Source of the DNA: Nonomuraea terrae
GTDB lineage: Bacteria > Actinomycetota > Actinomycetes > Streptosporangiales > Streptosporangiaceae
DNA length: 64,000 nt
NCBI RefSeq assembly: GCF_004348995.1
Contig: NZ_SMKQ01000010.1
Span: forward strand, 1 to 64,000
Direction: 5' to 3'
The notes under the pieces were generated by a model. That model saw only the letters and a list, made by a program, of their open reading frames with translations. It was not told the origin of the DNA and searched no databases. Made by a program: the position numbers and the translations under genes. This document shows, one piece after another, positions 35,704-44,933 of this stretch (positions are counted from its first letter, which is position 1; each line of letters starts with the position of its first letter).

Positions 35704-36465
35704 ATGGACGCGGTGAACACGTCGCCTCAGAGGCCTCTCATCGCGCCGGAGAATCCCGAGCCCTTGTGGGCGCAGGCGGCCGAGCTGATCGAGCGTCAGG
35801 TGCGCGAGGGCGCCCTTCCCGCCGGCAGCCGGTTGCCCGCCGAGCGGGAGCTGTGCAACCAGCTCGGCATCAGCCGGGTGACGCTCCGCCGCGCCCTGCA
35901 GCACCTGGTCGAGCGCGGTGTCATGCGGTCCTCGCACGGTCGCGGGTGGTACGTCGCCGCCCGTTCCGATCGCGAGTGGCCCAACTCCCTGGAGTCCTTC
36001 ACCGAGACGGCCCGCCGCAAGGGCCTGGCGCCGACGTCGCGGGTGCTGCGCGCCGAGATCAAGCAGGCGTCGCTGGACGAGGCGGACGAGTTCGGCGTGG
36101 CGGCCGGGGCCGACCTCTTCCTGCTGGAGCGGGTGCGCATGCTCGACGGCGTGCCGATCGCGGTCGACTCCTCCCGCGTCGCGGCCAATCTCGTGCCCGG
36201 GCTCTCCTCCGTCGACTTCACCCGCGCGTCGCTGCTGGAGGAGCTGGCGGCGGCAGGCGCGGAACCGGTCGTGGCCGAGTCCACCATCGAGGCCAGGGGC
36301 TGCCCGGAGGATCTCGCCGAGCCGCTGGAGCTCAAGCCGGGCGATCCCGCCCTGATCATGACCCAGACCATGATGGACGCCGCGGACCGCGTCGTGCTGG
36401 TCTCGACCATCACCTACCGCGGCGACCGCTACCGGCTGCGCACGTCGTTCGTGCGCGGTTCCTGA
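35704..36465 (+). CDS. GntR-family regulator, HutC/UTRA type
   Basis: 253 residues: winged helix PLWAQAAELIERQVREGALPAGSRLPAERELCNQLGISRVTLRRALQHL, then a UTRA effector domain (ADEFGVAAGADLFLLERVRMLDGVPIAVDSSRV). UTRA regulators such as NagR and DasR sense phosphorylated amino sugars, so this is the probable local regulator of the glycan locus. The start is ambiguous: ATG 35704 is used, but ATG 35620, which overlaps the preceding stop and has GGAG upstream, would add 28 residues. Confidence 0.9.
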   Translation: MDAVNTSPQRPLIAPENPEPLWAQAAELIERQVREGALPAGSRLPAERELCNQLGISRVTLRRALQHLVERGVMRSSHGRGWYVAARSDREWPNSLESFTETARRKGLAPTSRVLRAEIKQASLDEADEFGVAAGADLFLLERVRMLDGVPIAVDSSRVAANLVPGLSSVDFTRASLLEELAAAGAEPVVAESTIEARGCPEDLAEPLELKPGDPALIMTQTMMDAADRVVLVSTITYRGDRYRLRTSFVRGS

Positions 36466-36582
36466 CGCCGGCCGCCTCCCACCACCACCCGCGGTCTCCT
36501 ATGGCCTTCTCTGGTATTATGTGGTCTTAAGGTTGATTTAAGTGATTTCTTGCTGGTACGCCCCCGAGAGGAAACCCACACT

Positions 36583-37608
36583 ATGACCGGGGTGAGAATC
36601 CCCTACCTGGAAGGACGAGCGCGCCAGCCGGCAGCGCTGGAGCGGATCGCGGCCAGGGTCGCGGCTCAGCTCCCCGCGCTCGGCGGAGTGCTCGCCCCGG
36701 CCGAACGGCCGGTGTTCGTCGGCATCGGGGCCAGCTACGCGGCCCTGACCCTGCCGGTCGGACTCCTCGCCGAAGGCGGGATCCTCGCCCGCAGGGAGCT
36801 GGCCGGCGAACTGGGCCCCGGTCTCGCCCTCACCGACGCCGACCTGATGCTCGCCGTCTCACAGTCGGGACGTAGCACGGAGACCCTCGAGTCCCTGTCC
36901 CTGATGCCGGACGGCCGCCGGGCAGCGGTGGTGAACGTCGTGCCCTCGCTGCTCAGCCAGGCCGTCGACCACTGCGTCGACCTCGGCAACGAGCCCGACA
37001 GCTACGCCTCCACCATCGGCTACACCGGCACCCTCGTCGCGCTCGCCATGATCGCTCGCACGCTGCTCGGGGCGGCGGCGGCCGAGGCCGCCCGCGAATG
37101 GGACGGGATCGGCGCCGTGCTGGAGCGGCACGAGTCGGCACTGGCTCCGGTGGTGGACGAGGTGGCCCGCCGGGCCGCCGGCGTGGGGGCCGCCGACGTC
37201 GTCTCCTCCGGGGCCTTCCGCGCCGTCTCCGAGTCCGGCGCGCTGCTGCTGCGCGAGGTGTGCCGGGTGCCCGCCTCCGCGCTGGTCACCCGTAACTACC
37301 TGCACGGCGAGATGGAGTCGGCCGGGGACACCCTGCACGTCATCATCGGCGACGGCCGGGAGCTGGGGCTGGCCGGGAGCCTGGCCGCCGCCCGTCACCA
37401 CACCCTCTGCGTGACCTCGGCCGACCTCTCCCCCACCGAGCACCTGCACGTGGTGCCGATCCCGGCCGCGGCTTCCCTCCCCGTACGCGTGGTCCTCGCC
37501 GCCGCCGTGCTGCAGCGCCTGGCGGGCTCGCTGGCGCAGGCGCGCGGGGTGGAGATCGAGGACTTCGTCTTCCACAACAGCGACACCAAGATCGAGGAAC
37601 CGGTCTGA
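36583..37608 (+). CDS. SIS-domain sugar isomerase (GlmS-C/AgaS-like)
   Basis: 341 residues with two SIS domains. The first has FVGIGASYAALTL and DLMLAVSQSGRSTETLESL (Ser/Thr-rich phosphosugar loop), and the second VVSSGAFRAVSESGALLLREVCRVPA and the catalytic-type Glu in LHGEMESAGD. Such proteins aminate or deaminate phosphosugars, or regulate. An AGAGGAAA site precedes the ATG. The stop overlaps the kinase start by 1 nt. Following the GntR gene, it should process an amino-sugar phosphate made by the next gene's product. Confidence 0.88.
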   Translation: MTGVRIPYLEGRARQPAALERIAARVAAQLPALGGVLAPAERPVFVGIGASYAALTLPVGLLAEGGILARRELAGELGPGLALTDADLMLAVSQSGRSTETLESLSLMPDGRRAAVVNVVPSLLSQAVDHCVDLGNEPDSYASTIGYTGTLVALAMIARTLLGAAAAEAAREWDGIGAVLERHESALAPVVDEVARRAAGVGAADVVSSGAFRAVSESGALLLREVCRVPASALVTRNYLHGEMESAGDTLHVIIGDGRELGLAGSLAAARHHTLCVTSADLSPTEHLHVVPIPAAASLPVRVVLAAAVLQRLAGSLAQARGVEIEDFVFHNSDTKIEEPV

Positions 37609-38504
37609 TGAACCGGGTCGTGGTCGGCGTCGACGTCGGCGGCACGAAGACGCGGATGCGGCTGCTCGACCTGGCCGCCGGCGAGATCGTCGCCGACCGT
37701 ACGGTGCCGAGCGCCGGCTGGCAGACCCGGTCGATGCCAGCCGCCGCCACCTGGCTGGCCGAGCGGGTGACTGCTCTGCCCCGCCCGGGCGACGAGGTGG
37801 TGCGGGTGGTGGCCGGGGCGCACGGTTGCGAGACGCCCGAGCAGTGCGACCAGCTGGGACACGAGCTGGAGTCCCTCGGACTGCCGGCCTCGGTGGTCAA
37901 CGACGCCCAGCTGCTCGTCCCCGCGGCGGGGCTGAGCGCGGGGATCGGGCTGGTCGTGGGCACCGGCTCGATCGCCGTGGGCAGGCACCGCGAGACCGGG
38001 GCCCATCTGTCGGCCGGCGGCTGGGGGTGGGTGCTCGGCGACGAGGGCTCCGGCTCGGCGCTCGTACGCGACGCGGCCCGCGCGGTTCTCGCCCGAGCCG
38101 ACGACGGCGCGCCGCTGGAAGCGCTCGGCCGGGCCCTGCTGCGCTCCTACGGCGTGTCCGGCCTGCCCGAGCTGGCCGCCGCGATGAGCTGGGACGGCGG
38201 GGTGGAGACGTGGGCCGAGCACGCGCCCGCGGTCTTCGCCGCCGCGTCCGAGGGCTCCGAGCCGGCGGCCGACGTCATCCGCAGGGGCGGCGCGGCACTG
38301 GCGGACCTGGCGGCTCGGCTGGCCCGGCGAGGCGCGGAGACCGACGCCGTGGTCGCGGCGGGCGGCGTGATCGTCGGCCAGCCGTCGCTGTTCGAGGCGT
38401 TCGAGGAGGAGCTGGCGTCCCTGCTGCCGGGGGTGACCGCGACGTTGCTGCGTGAGCCGCCGGTCGCCGGGGCGGTCGAGCTGGCCCGCCGCCTGGTGGC
38501 CTGA
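37608..38504 (+). CDS. BadF/BadG-type N-acetylglucosamine kinase-like protein
   Basis: 298 residues of the ASKHA fold: phosphate 1 motif VGVDVGGTKTRMRLLD, GTGSIAVGRHR, GGWGWVLGDEGSGSALVRDAAR (the N-acetylhexosamine-kinase signature) and the late adenosine motif VVAAGGVIVGQPSLF. It should phosphorylate N-acetylglucosamine or glucosamine released by the GH20/GH9 enzymes. It is translationally coupled to the SIS gene (TGATG). Confidence 0.88.
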   Translation: MNRVVVGVDVGGTKTRMRLLDLAAGEIVADRTVPSAGWQTRSMPAAATWLAERVTALPRPGDEVVRVVAGAHGCETPEQCDQLGHELESLGLPASVVNDAQLLVPAAGLSAGIGLVVGTGSIAVGRHRETGAHLSAGGWGWVLGDEGSGSALVRDAARAVLARADDGAPLEALGRALLRSYGVSGLPELAAAMSWDGGVETWAEHAPAVFAAASEGSEPAADVIRRGGAALADLAARLARRGAETDAVVAAGGVIVGQPSLFEAFEEELASLLPGVTATLLREPPVAGAVELARRLVA

Positions 38505-38529
38505 GCCCCGCATGAGTTGAGGAGGACGC

Positions 38530-39444
38530 GTGAGATACGCGCAAGTGGTCTCGGCCGGTCACTCGGAGATCGTCGAGGCCGCCGACACGCCGCCGGGGGC
38601 CGGTGAGGTACGGGTACGGACCCTGGCCTCCGGGATCTGCTCCTCGGAGGCGCCCGCGTGGGCCCGCCACGAGGGCGCGCCCGTGCGGCTGGGACACGAG
38701 CTGACCGGCGAGATCGAGGCGGTCGGGCCCGGGGTGTACGGCTGGTCGGCGGGCGACCGGGTGACCGGCTTCGCCTCGCCGGCCTTCGCCGACGTGGTGA
38801 ACACCCCCGCCGCGGCACTGCTGCCGGTGCCGGCCAACGTGCCGGCCGTTGCGGCCCTCGGGGAGCCGCTCGCCTGCGTCGTCGAGGCGCTGTCCCGCTG
38901 CCCGATCGTCGCCGGGCAGCGGGTCGCCGTGGTCGGGCTCGGCTTCATGGGGCTCATCGCGGTGCAGGCGGCGGCCGAGGCGGGACCCGTCCGGCTGGTC
39001 GGCGTCGATCCGCTGCCCAACGTCCGGGACCTGGCCCTGGCGCTGGGGGCCGGGGAGGTGTGCACGCCGGAGGAGGCGGCCGGGCTCGCCGGGGGCTTCG
39101 ACGTGGTCGTCGAGTTCACCGGCAAGGCCGCCGGCCTCAAGCTGGCGGGCGACCTGGTGACCCGGCACGGCACGCTCTGCGTGGCCGGCTACCACCACGA
39201 CGGCCCCCGGGAGCTGGACGTCGAGCTGTGGTATCGCGGAGTGACCATCGTCAACGGGTTCAGCGGAGAGCGCCGGCGGACCATGGCGGCGCTGCGCGAG
39301 GGGCTGCGGCTGATGGCCGACCGCCGGCTCACCCTGGAACCGTTGATCAGCCACACCGTGTCTCTCGACGACGTGGACCGCGGCTTCGGCTACCTCGCCG
39401 ACCGGCCGGCGGGCTTCGTCAAGTGCGTCGTCACGCCGGAGTGA
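38530..39444 (+). CDS. Short medium-chain dehydrogenase (zinc alcohol dehydrogenase-like)
   Basis: 304 residues, some 40 shorter than normal. It keeps the GroES-like N-domain (GICSSE with a zinc-ligand Cys, LGHELTGEIEAVG with the His) and Rossmann fold GLGFMGLIAVQAAAEAG, but I see no four-Cys structural zinc lobe. It probably oxidises a sugar alcohol or ketose. The GTG start has GAGGAGG upstream, 25 bp after the kinase gene; last gene of this operon. Confidence 0.85.
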   Translation: MRYAQVVSAGHSEIVEAADTPPGAGEVRVRTLASGICSSEAPAWARHEGAPVRLGHELTGEIEAVGPGVYGWSAGDRVTGFASPAFADVVNTPAAALLPVPANVPAVAALGEPLACVVEALSRCPIVAGQRVAVVGLGFMGLIAVQAAAEAGPVRLVGVDPLPNVRDLALALGAGEVCTPEEAAGLAGGFDVVVEFTGKAAGLKLAGDLVTRHGTLCVAGYHHDGPRELDVELWYRGVTIVNGFSGERRRTMAALREGLRLMADRRLTLEPLISHTVSLDDVDRGFGYLADRPAGFVKCVVTPE

Positions 39445-39449
39445 GCGCA

Positions 39450-39472
39450 AAACATGCACGACATGCATGTTT
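39450..39472. promoter_or_regulatory. Operator-like dyad 1 upstream of the P450 gene
   Basis: AAACATGCA (39450-39458) and TGCATGTTT (39464-39472) are perfect 9-bp arms around a 5-nt spacer. It lies 64 bp before the cytochrome P450 start. Confidence 0.65.
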
Positions 39473-39473
39473 G

Positions 39474-39492
39474 CCCAATGTGCACGATTGGG
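39474..39492. promoter_or_regulatory. Operator-like dyad 2 upstream of the P450 gene
   Basis: CCCAAT (39474-39479) and ATTGGG (39487-39492) around gtgcacg. It begins one base after dyad 1 and has a different sequence, so it may be bound by a different protein. Confidence 0.5.
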
Positions 39493-39535
39493 TAGTGTGG
39501 TCGGCGACCGATGGCCTGTGGAAGAGGATGTGGCG

Positions 39536-40819
39536 ATGACGGCTTCCGACGAGCAGCGCACGACGACCGAATCCCCCACCGCGATGCGGCGGCTGTTGCC
39601 GGCGGACATGGTGGAGCGAGGCGGATGTCCGTTCGATCCGCCGGCCGGGTTGCGGGAGCGGCGCGGCGAGGGGGCGGTGCAGCCGCTGAAGCTGGCCAAC
39701 GGCGCTTCGACCTGGCTGGTCACCGGCCTGGAGGAGGCCAGGGCGGTGCTGAGCGACCTGCGTTTCAGCTCCGACCGCGTGCGCCACCCCGACGCCACCC
39801 AGCTGCAGGCCCACGAGGTCGAGCAGCTGGCCGCCGGTGGCGGTGCGGCGCCGAAGGTGGAGAGCCGTACCGACGGGATGTTCGTCTTCATGGACCCGCC
39901 GGAGCACACGCGCCTGCGGCGCCTGCTGACCGGCCAGTTCACCGTCCGGCGGATGAAGGCGCTGGAGTCGCACATCCGCGAGATCGCCGTGGAGCACATC
40001 GAGGCGATGCGGGCGGCGGGCACCGAGGCGGACCTCGTGCCCGCGTACGCGCTGCCGATCCCCTCGCTGGTGATCTGCGAGATGCTCGGGGTCGACTACG
40101 CCGACCGCGCCCGGTTCCAGGAGAACACCCGCATCTCGCTCGACTCCACCAGCGGCGACGACGAGCGGGCGCGTGCCGGCCTCGAGCTGTACGGCTTCAT
40201 CCAGGAGCTGGTGGCGGCCAAGCGGGCCGAGCCGGCCGACGACATGCTGTCCGGGCTCATCCACGACGCCGACCCGCCGCTGACCGACTCGCAGCTGGTC
40301 GACATGGCGCTCGTGCTGCTCGGCGCCGGCCACGAGACCACGGCCAACATGCTGGGCCTGGGCATGTTCGCGCTCCTGGAGCACCCCGACCAGCTCGCCG
40401 CGCTGCGCGACGACCCGGCCCTGCTCGACAACGCGATCGAGGAGCTGCTGCGCTACCTGTCCATCATCCAGATGGGCGTCAGCCGGGTGGCCACCGAGAC
40501 CGTCACGGTCGGCGGCGTGGAGATCCCCGCGGGCTCCACCGTGATCATCGCGACGCCCGAGGTCAACCGCGATCCCCGCCACTGGAGCGAGCCGGACCGG
40601 CTGGACGTGCGCCGGCCCCGCGCCTCCCACCTGGCCTTCGGGCACGGCGTGCACCAGTGCATCGGCCAGCAGCTGGCCCGGGTGGAGATGCAGGTCGGCC
40701 TGGGGGAGCTGGTGACCCGGATGCCGGACCTGCGCCTGGCCGTCCCGGCCGAGCAGGTGCCGCTGCGCAACGAGATGCTGATCTTCGGAGTCCACTCCCT
40801 GCCGGTCACCTGGACGTGA
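39536..40819 (+). CDS. Cytochrome P450
   Basis: 427 residues: I-helix oxygen-binding GAGHETTANM, ExxR as EELLRYL, heme loop FGHGVHQCIGQQLARVEM with the axial Cys. The MRRLLPADMVERGGCPFDPP N-terminus and MDPPEHTRLRRLLTGQFT are typical of actinobacterial class I P450s (CYP105/107-like). It is soluble and needs ferredoxin partners not encoded nearby. The start is the ATG with GAAGAGGATG upstream. A monocistronic gene with a terminator after it and two dyads before it, so it is individually regulated. Confidence 0.94.
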   Translation: MTASDEQRTTTESPTAMRRLLPADMVERGGCPFDPPAGLRERRGEGAVQPLKLANGASTWLVTGLEEARAVLSDLRFSSDRVRHPDATQLQAHEVEQLAAGGGAAPKVESRTDGMFVFMDPPEHTRLRRLLTGQFTVRRMKALESHIREIAVEHIEAMRAAGTEADLVPAYALPIPSLVICEMLGVDYADRARFQENTRISLDSTSGDDERARAGLELYGFIQELVAAKRAEPADDMLSGLIHDADPPLTDSQLVDMALVLLGAGHETTANMLGLGMFALLEHPDQLAALRDDPALLDNAIEELLRYLSIIQMGVSRVATETVTVGGVEIPAGSTVIIATPEVNRDPRHWSEPDRLDVRRPRASHLAFGHGVHQCIGQQLARVEMQVGLGELVTRMPDLRLAVPAEQVPLRNEMLIFGVHSLPVTWT

Positions 40820-40832
40820 CGGAACGTGCCGG

Positions 40833-40857
40833 CGGGCGCCTGAACGACAGGCGCCCG
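40833..40857 (+). terminator. Hairpin terminator after the P450 gene
   Basis: A perfect 10-bp stem CGGGCGCCTG/CAGGCGCCCG with a 5-nt loop, 13 nt after the P450 stop. Confidence 0.75.
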
Positions 40858-40894
40858 TCAGGACAAAACGGACGTTCCGGTATAAGGGACTTTC

Positions 40895-42187
40895 GTGGCT
40901 CGTTCCCAACACCTTCTCGATGTGCTCATGGCGGAGTTCGGGCCGTCCATCGAGCGTGACCCCGCGGCGTTCCGGCGCAAGTTCCGCAAGATGGCGGCCT
41001 CGCCGTTCGCGTTCTACCGCGGCAGCGCGTGCGTGTTCTACGCCGACCTGACCGGCGCGTTCGCCGACGACGCGTACCTGGACGCGCAGACCGGCCGGGT
41101 GTGGATCCACGGCGACCTGCACGCCGAGAACTTCGGCACGTACATGAACGCCACCGGCGAGCTGGTCTTCAACGTCAACGACTTCGACGAGGCCTACGTC
41201 GGGCCGTACATCTGGGACCTCAAGCGGCTGGTGGCCAGCCTGGCGCTGATCGGCTACGCCAAGGCGCTGTCCGACGACGCGATCACCGCCCTGGTACGCG
41301 AGTTCGCCGAGGCGTACCTGGCCGAGCTGGCGGGCATCGTGCACGGCGGCGACGACGCGATCGGCTCGCTCACGCTGGCGACCACCACCGGCGTGCTCCA
41401 CCACGTGCTGCAGCGGGCGCGGCTCAACACCCGGGTCGCGCTGCTCGACCTGGAGACGACGATCGAGAACTTCGATCGCCGCTTCGGCGTGATGGAGGGC
41501 CGTTTCCCGGTCGACGAGGCCACCCGGCGCCTGGTCGAGGCGGCCTTCGACGGCTACCTCGGCACGCTGCCGCAGGTCTCCGGCATCGAGTACGAGATCA
41601 AGGACATCGCGCTGCGCACCGGGGTGGGGATCGGCTCGGCGGGGCTGCCGTCGTACAACCTGCTGCTGGAGGGCCACACGCAGGCGCTGGAGAACGACGT
41701 CATCCTGTACATGAAGCAGGCCCAGACGCCCGCGGTCGCGCGGCACATCGACGACGAGCGGGTGCGGTCGTACTTCCGCCACCAGGGCCACCGCACGGCC
41801 GAGTCGCAGCGTGCGCTGCAGGCCTACGCCGACCCGTGGCTCGGCTACACCGAGCTGAACGGCGTGGGCCAGCTCGTCGCCGAGGTCTCGCCGTACGCGG
41901 CGGACCTGGACTGGGACGACGTCAACGAGCCGGAGGAGTTCGCCTCCGTGGTGCGCCACCTCGGCGTCGCGGCGGCCCGCATGCACGCGGTCGCCGACGA
42001 CGAGTCCGCCCACGACCTCGTCGACTTCTCCACCGAGGACGCCATCGCCGCGGTCATCGGCGACGACCGGGCCGGGTTCGTCCAGGCCCTGGTGGACTTC
42101 GCCCACGCCTACGGCGCCCGCGCCCGGGCCGACCACCAGCTGTTCGTCGATCTGTTCCGCAACGGCCGGCTGATGCCCGGGCTGTAG
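40895..42187 (+). CDS. DUF2252 family kinase-like protein
   Basis: 430 residues. Aminoglycoside-phosphotransferase-like motifs are conserved: VWIHGDLHAENFGTYM (catalytic loop, HGDxHxxN) and VFNVNDFDEAYVGPYIWDLKRL (metal-binding NDFD). FYRGSACVFYADL near the N-terminus is diagnostic of DUF2252. The biochemical substrate of this family is unknown. The GTG start has AAGGGAC upstream. It is convergent with the molybdenum hydroxylase operon, the stops being 1 bp apart. Confidence 0.9.
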   Translation: MARSQHLLDVLMAEFGPSIERDPAAFRRKFRKMAASPFAFYRGSACVFYADLTGAFADDAYLDAQTGRVWIHGDLHAENFGTYMNATGELVFNVNDFDEAYVGPYIWDLKRLVASLALIGYAKALSDDAITALVREFAEAYLAELAGIVHGGDDAIGSLTLATTTGVLHHVLQRARLNTRVALLDLETTIENFDRRFGVMEGRFPVDEATRRLVEAAFDGYLGTLPQVSGIEYEIKDIALRTGVGIGSAGLPSYNLLLEGHTQALENDVILYMKQAQTPAVARHIDDERVRSYFRHQGHRTAESQRALQAYADPWLGYTELNGVGQLVAEVSPYAADLDWDDVNEPEEFASVVRHLGVAAARMHAVADDESAHDLVDFSTEDAIAAVIGDDRAGFVQALVDFAHAYGARARADHQLFVDLFRNGRLMPGL

Positions 42188-42188
42188 G

Positions 42189-44468
42189 TCAGGCGTCCAG
42201 GACGGCGGTCGCGACGGCCTCCGGCGTCATCGGGATCCGGTCGAGCGCGGCAGCGGCGGCGGGCCCCACGGCGTCCCTGATGGCCGCGGCGATCGCGGCC
42301 GGCGCCGACAGCAGCGGCGGCTCCCCCACCCCGGTCAGCCCGTACGGCGAGTCCGGCCGCGGCAGTTCGAGGATGTCGAGCACGGTCGGCGGCATGTCCA
42401 TCGTGGTCGGGATCAGGTAGTCGGTGAACGACGGGTTGAGGATCCGGCCGTCCCGGAGCCTGATCTCCTCCATCACGGCCAGCCCGAGCCCCTGCGCGAT
42501 GCCGCCGTGCATCTGGCCCTCGACCGCCACTGGGTTGATCGCCCTGCCGACGTCCTGGGCGCAGGCGATCTCCACCACGCGCACCGATCCGAGCTCCGGG
42601 TCCACGTCCACGACGGCCCGGTGCGCGGCGAAGGCGTAGGCCACGTGGGCGTCGCCCTGCCCGGTCTCCGGGTCGAGCGCCTCGGTGAACCGGTGGCGGA
42701 AGACGGCCGTCTCGTCCACGTCGCCCTCTGCCAGCAACTCCGCGAGCGTGATGGACCGGGCGGACGACGTCACCGCGCCGCCGCCGATGGTCAGCGCGCC
42801 GGCGGGCTCGCCGAGCAGCGCGGCCGCGCGTTCCAGCAGCCGGGCGCGGACAGCCAGGCACGCGGCGCGCACGGCGCCGCCGGACATCCAGGTCTGCCGC
42901 GAGGCCGACGAGGTGCCGGCGTCGCCGACCTCCGTGTCGGCGGGCAGGATCGTGACGCGCGCGACCTCCAGCTCGGTCCGCGCGATCTGCGCCTGCACGG
43001 TGACGAGCCCCTGGCCGACCTCGGCGGCGGCGGTGTGCACCTCGGCGACCGCCTCGCCCTCGTGGGCGAACAGGCGCACCCGGGCGGTGCCGTAGTCGTC
43101 GTACCCGGCGGACTTGCAGATGTTCTTCACCGACAGCCCGTAGCCGACGCCGCGTACGAGCCGGTCGGCGCGCGTGGAGTTGGAGGTGCCGCCCGGCAGC
43201 AGCCGGGGATCGTCCGCGGCGGGCGGCGGCAGGGGTCTGTCCGCGACCCGGCGCAGCAGCTCGGCCACGGGGGCGGGCCCCTCGACGCGCTGCCCGGTCG
43301 CCATCGTCGAGCCGGTGCTCACGGCGTTGCGCAGCCGCAGCTCGACCGGGTCCATGCCGAGCGCGGCGGCCAGCTTGTCCATCTGCGACTCGTGCCCGAA
43401 GCAGACCTGGACGGCGCCGAAGCCGCGCATCGCCCCGGCGGGCGGGTTGTTGGTGTAGACGGAGCGGCAGTCGATCTCGACGGCCGGCACCTCGTACGGT
43501 CCGGTCGCGAAGCAGGCCGCGTTCCCGGTCACGGCGGCCGACGTGGAGGCGTACGCGCCGCCGTCGAGCAGGATGTCGGCCTTGACGTAGAGCAGCCTCC
43601 CGTCGCGGGTGGCGCCGTGCTCGTAGCGCATGCGGGCCGGATGGCGGTGCACGTGACCGGCGAACGACTCCTCACGCCCGTAGCTCATCTTCACCGGCCG
43701 GCCCAGCCGCAGCGCCAGCAGGCAGGCGTGGGCCTGGACGCTGAGGTCCTCCCTGCCGCCGAACGCGCCTCCCACGCCGGAGAGCGTGAGCCGTACGTGC
43801 TCCTTCGGCAGGGCGAGGCAGCCGGCGAGCTGGTCCTGGTCGATGTGCAGCCACTGCGTCGAGCAGTAGAGCTCGACGCCCTCCTCGGCGGGCACGGCCA
43901 GGCAGGACTCGGGGCCGAGGAACGCCTGGTCCTGCATGCCGACCTCGTACTCGCCGGTCACCACCACGTCGGCCCGCGCCAGGGCGCCGCGGCGGATGCG
44001 CAGGTGGCGCACGAGGTTACCGCCTTCGTGCAGGGCGGGGCTTTCCAGCGCGCGCTCGGGGTCGGTCAGCGCGGGCAGGGGCTCGTACGCGACCTCGACG
44101 AGCCCGGCGGCGCGGCGGGCCAGCTCGGGGGTGTCGGCCGCGACCACCGCGACGGGCTCGCCGACGTAGCGGACGACGTCCTCCGCCAGCACCGGCTGGT
44201 CGCGCTTCTCCAGCCCGTACCGGTTGACGCCGGGCACGTCGGCGGCGGTGAGCCCGGCGTGCACGCCGGGCAGCGCGAGCGCCGCGGACGCGTCCACGGA
44301 CACGACGCGCGCGTGCGGGTGCGGGCTGCGGACGGTCGCGCCCCACGCCATCGCGTCGTGCCACAGATCGGAGGAGTACGCGAAGTCGCCGCGCACCTTC
44401 GCGTCCGCGTCGGGGCGGCGGGCCGAGGCGCCCACACCGTCGGCCGTGAGGGGCTGCGTCATGGTCAT
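42189..44468 (-). CDS. Xanthine dehydrogenase-family molybdenum-binding large subunit
   Basis: 759 residues. The molybdopterin subunit shows [15 protein letters not shown], the substrate-channel [29 protein letters not shown], and the catalytic Glu in [16 protein letters not shown]. It hydroxylates a carbon next to a heteroatom, using water and passing electrons through the 2Fe-2S and FAD subunits encoded just upstream. The start ATG overlaps the 2Fe-2S gene stop by 4 nt; an upstream extension in frame lies inside that gene. Last gene of a six-gene operon. The substrate is unknown; an N-heterocycle is likely. Confidence 0.93.
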   Translation of the reverse strand: MTMTQPLTADGVGASARRPDADAKVRGDFAYSSDLWHDAMAWGATVRSPHPHARVVSVDASAALALPGVHAGLTAADVPGVNRYGLEKRDQPVLAEDVVRYVGEPVAVVAADTPELARRAAGLVEVAYEPLPALTDPERALESPALHEGGNLVRHLRIRRGALARADVVVTGEYEVGMQDQAFLGPESCLAVPAEEGVELYCSTQWLHIDQDQLAGCLALPKEHVRLTLSGVGGAFGGREDLSVQAHACLLALRLGRPVKMSYGREESFAGHVHRHPARMRYEHGATRDGRLLYVKADILLDGGAYASTSAAVTGNAACFATGPYEVPAVEIDCRSVYTNNPPAGAMRGFGAVQVCFGHESQMDKLAAALGMDPVELRLRNAVSTGSTMATGQRVEGPAPVAELLRRVADRPLPPPAADDPRLLPGGTSNSTRADRLVRGVGYGLSVKNICKSAGYDDYGTARVRLFAHEGEAVAEVHTAAAEVGQGLVTVQAQIARTELEVARVTILPADTEVGDAGTSSASRQTWMSGGAVRAACLAVRARLLERAAALLGEPAGALTIGGGAVTSSARSITLAELLAEGDVDETAVFRHRFTEALDPETGQGDAHVAYAFAAHRAVVDVDPELGSVRVVEIACAQDVGRAINPVAVEGQMHGGIAQGLGLAVMEEIRLRDGRILNPSFTDYLIPTTMDMPPTVLDILELPRPDSPYGLTGVGEPPLLSAPAAIAAAIRDAVGPAAAAALDRIPMTPEAVATAVLDA

Positions 44469-44929
44469 CGCGACCGCCCCGCGGCCAGGCGTACGGCGTC
44501 GAAGATCTTCTCGTAGCCGGTGCAGCGGCATAGGTTCCCGGCCAGGGCCTCGCGGATCTGCGGCTCGTCCGGGTCGTCGCACCGGGCGAGCAGATCGTGC
44601 ACGGCCACCAGCAGGCCGGGGGTGCAGAACCCGCACTGCACGGCGCCCGCCTCGACGAACGCCTCCTGCACCGGATGCAGCTCGTCCCCGTCGGCCAGCC
44701 CCTCCACGGTCACCACCTCGCAGCCCTGCGCCTGCCCGGCGGCCACCAGGCAGGCGCACACCGGCGTCCCGTCGAGGTAGACCGTGCACGAGCCGCATTC
44801 GCCCTGCTCGCAGGCGTTCTTGGAGCCGGGCAGCCCCACCCGCTCGCGCAGCAGGAAGAGCAGGCTCTCGCCGGCCTCCACATCGTCGAGGCTCCTGGGA
44901 GCCCCGTTCACCCGTAGATCGACCCTCAC
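44465..44929 (-). CDS. 2Fe-2S subunit of the molybdenum hydroxylase
   Basis: 154 residues with two [2Fe-2S] clusters: a plant-type ferredoxin domain (NACEQGECGSCTVYLDG, then VCACL) and the helical domain (VQCGFCTPG, NLCRCTGY). It carries electrons between the molybdenum and FAD subunits. The GTG start lies 4 bp after the FAD subunit stop, and the stop overlaps the large-subunit start. Confidence 0.96.
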   Translation of the reverse strand: MRVDLRVNGAPRSLDDVEAGESLLFLLRERVGLPGSKNACEQGECGSCTVYLDGTPVCACLVAAGQAQGCEVVTVEGLADGDELHPVQEAFVEAGAVQCGFCTPGLLVAVHDLLARCDDPDEPQIREALAGNLCRCTGYEKIFDAVRLAAGRSR

Positions 44930-44933
44930 CTGT

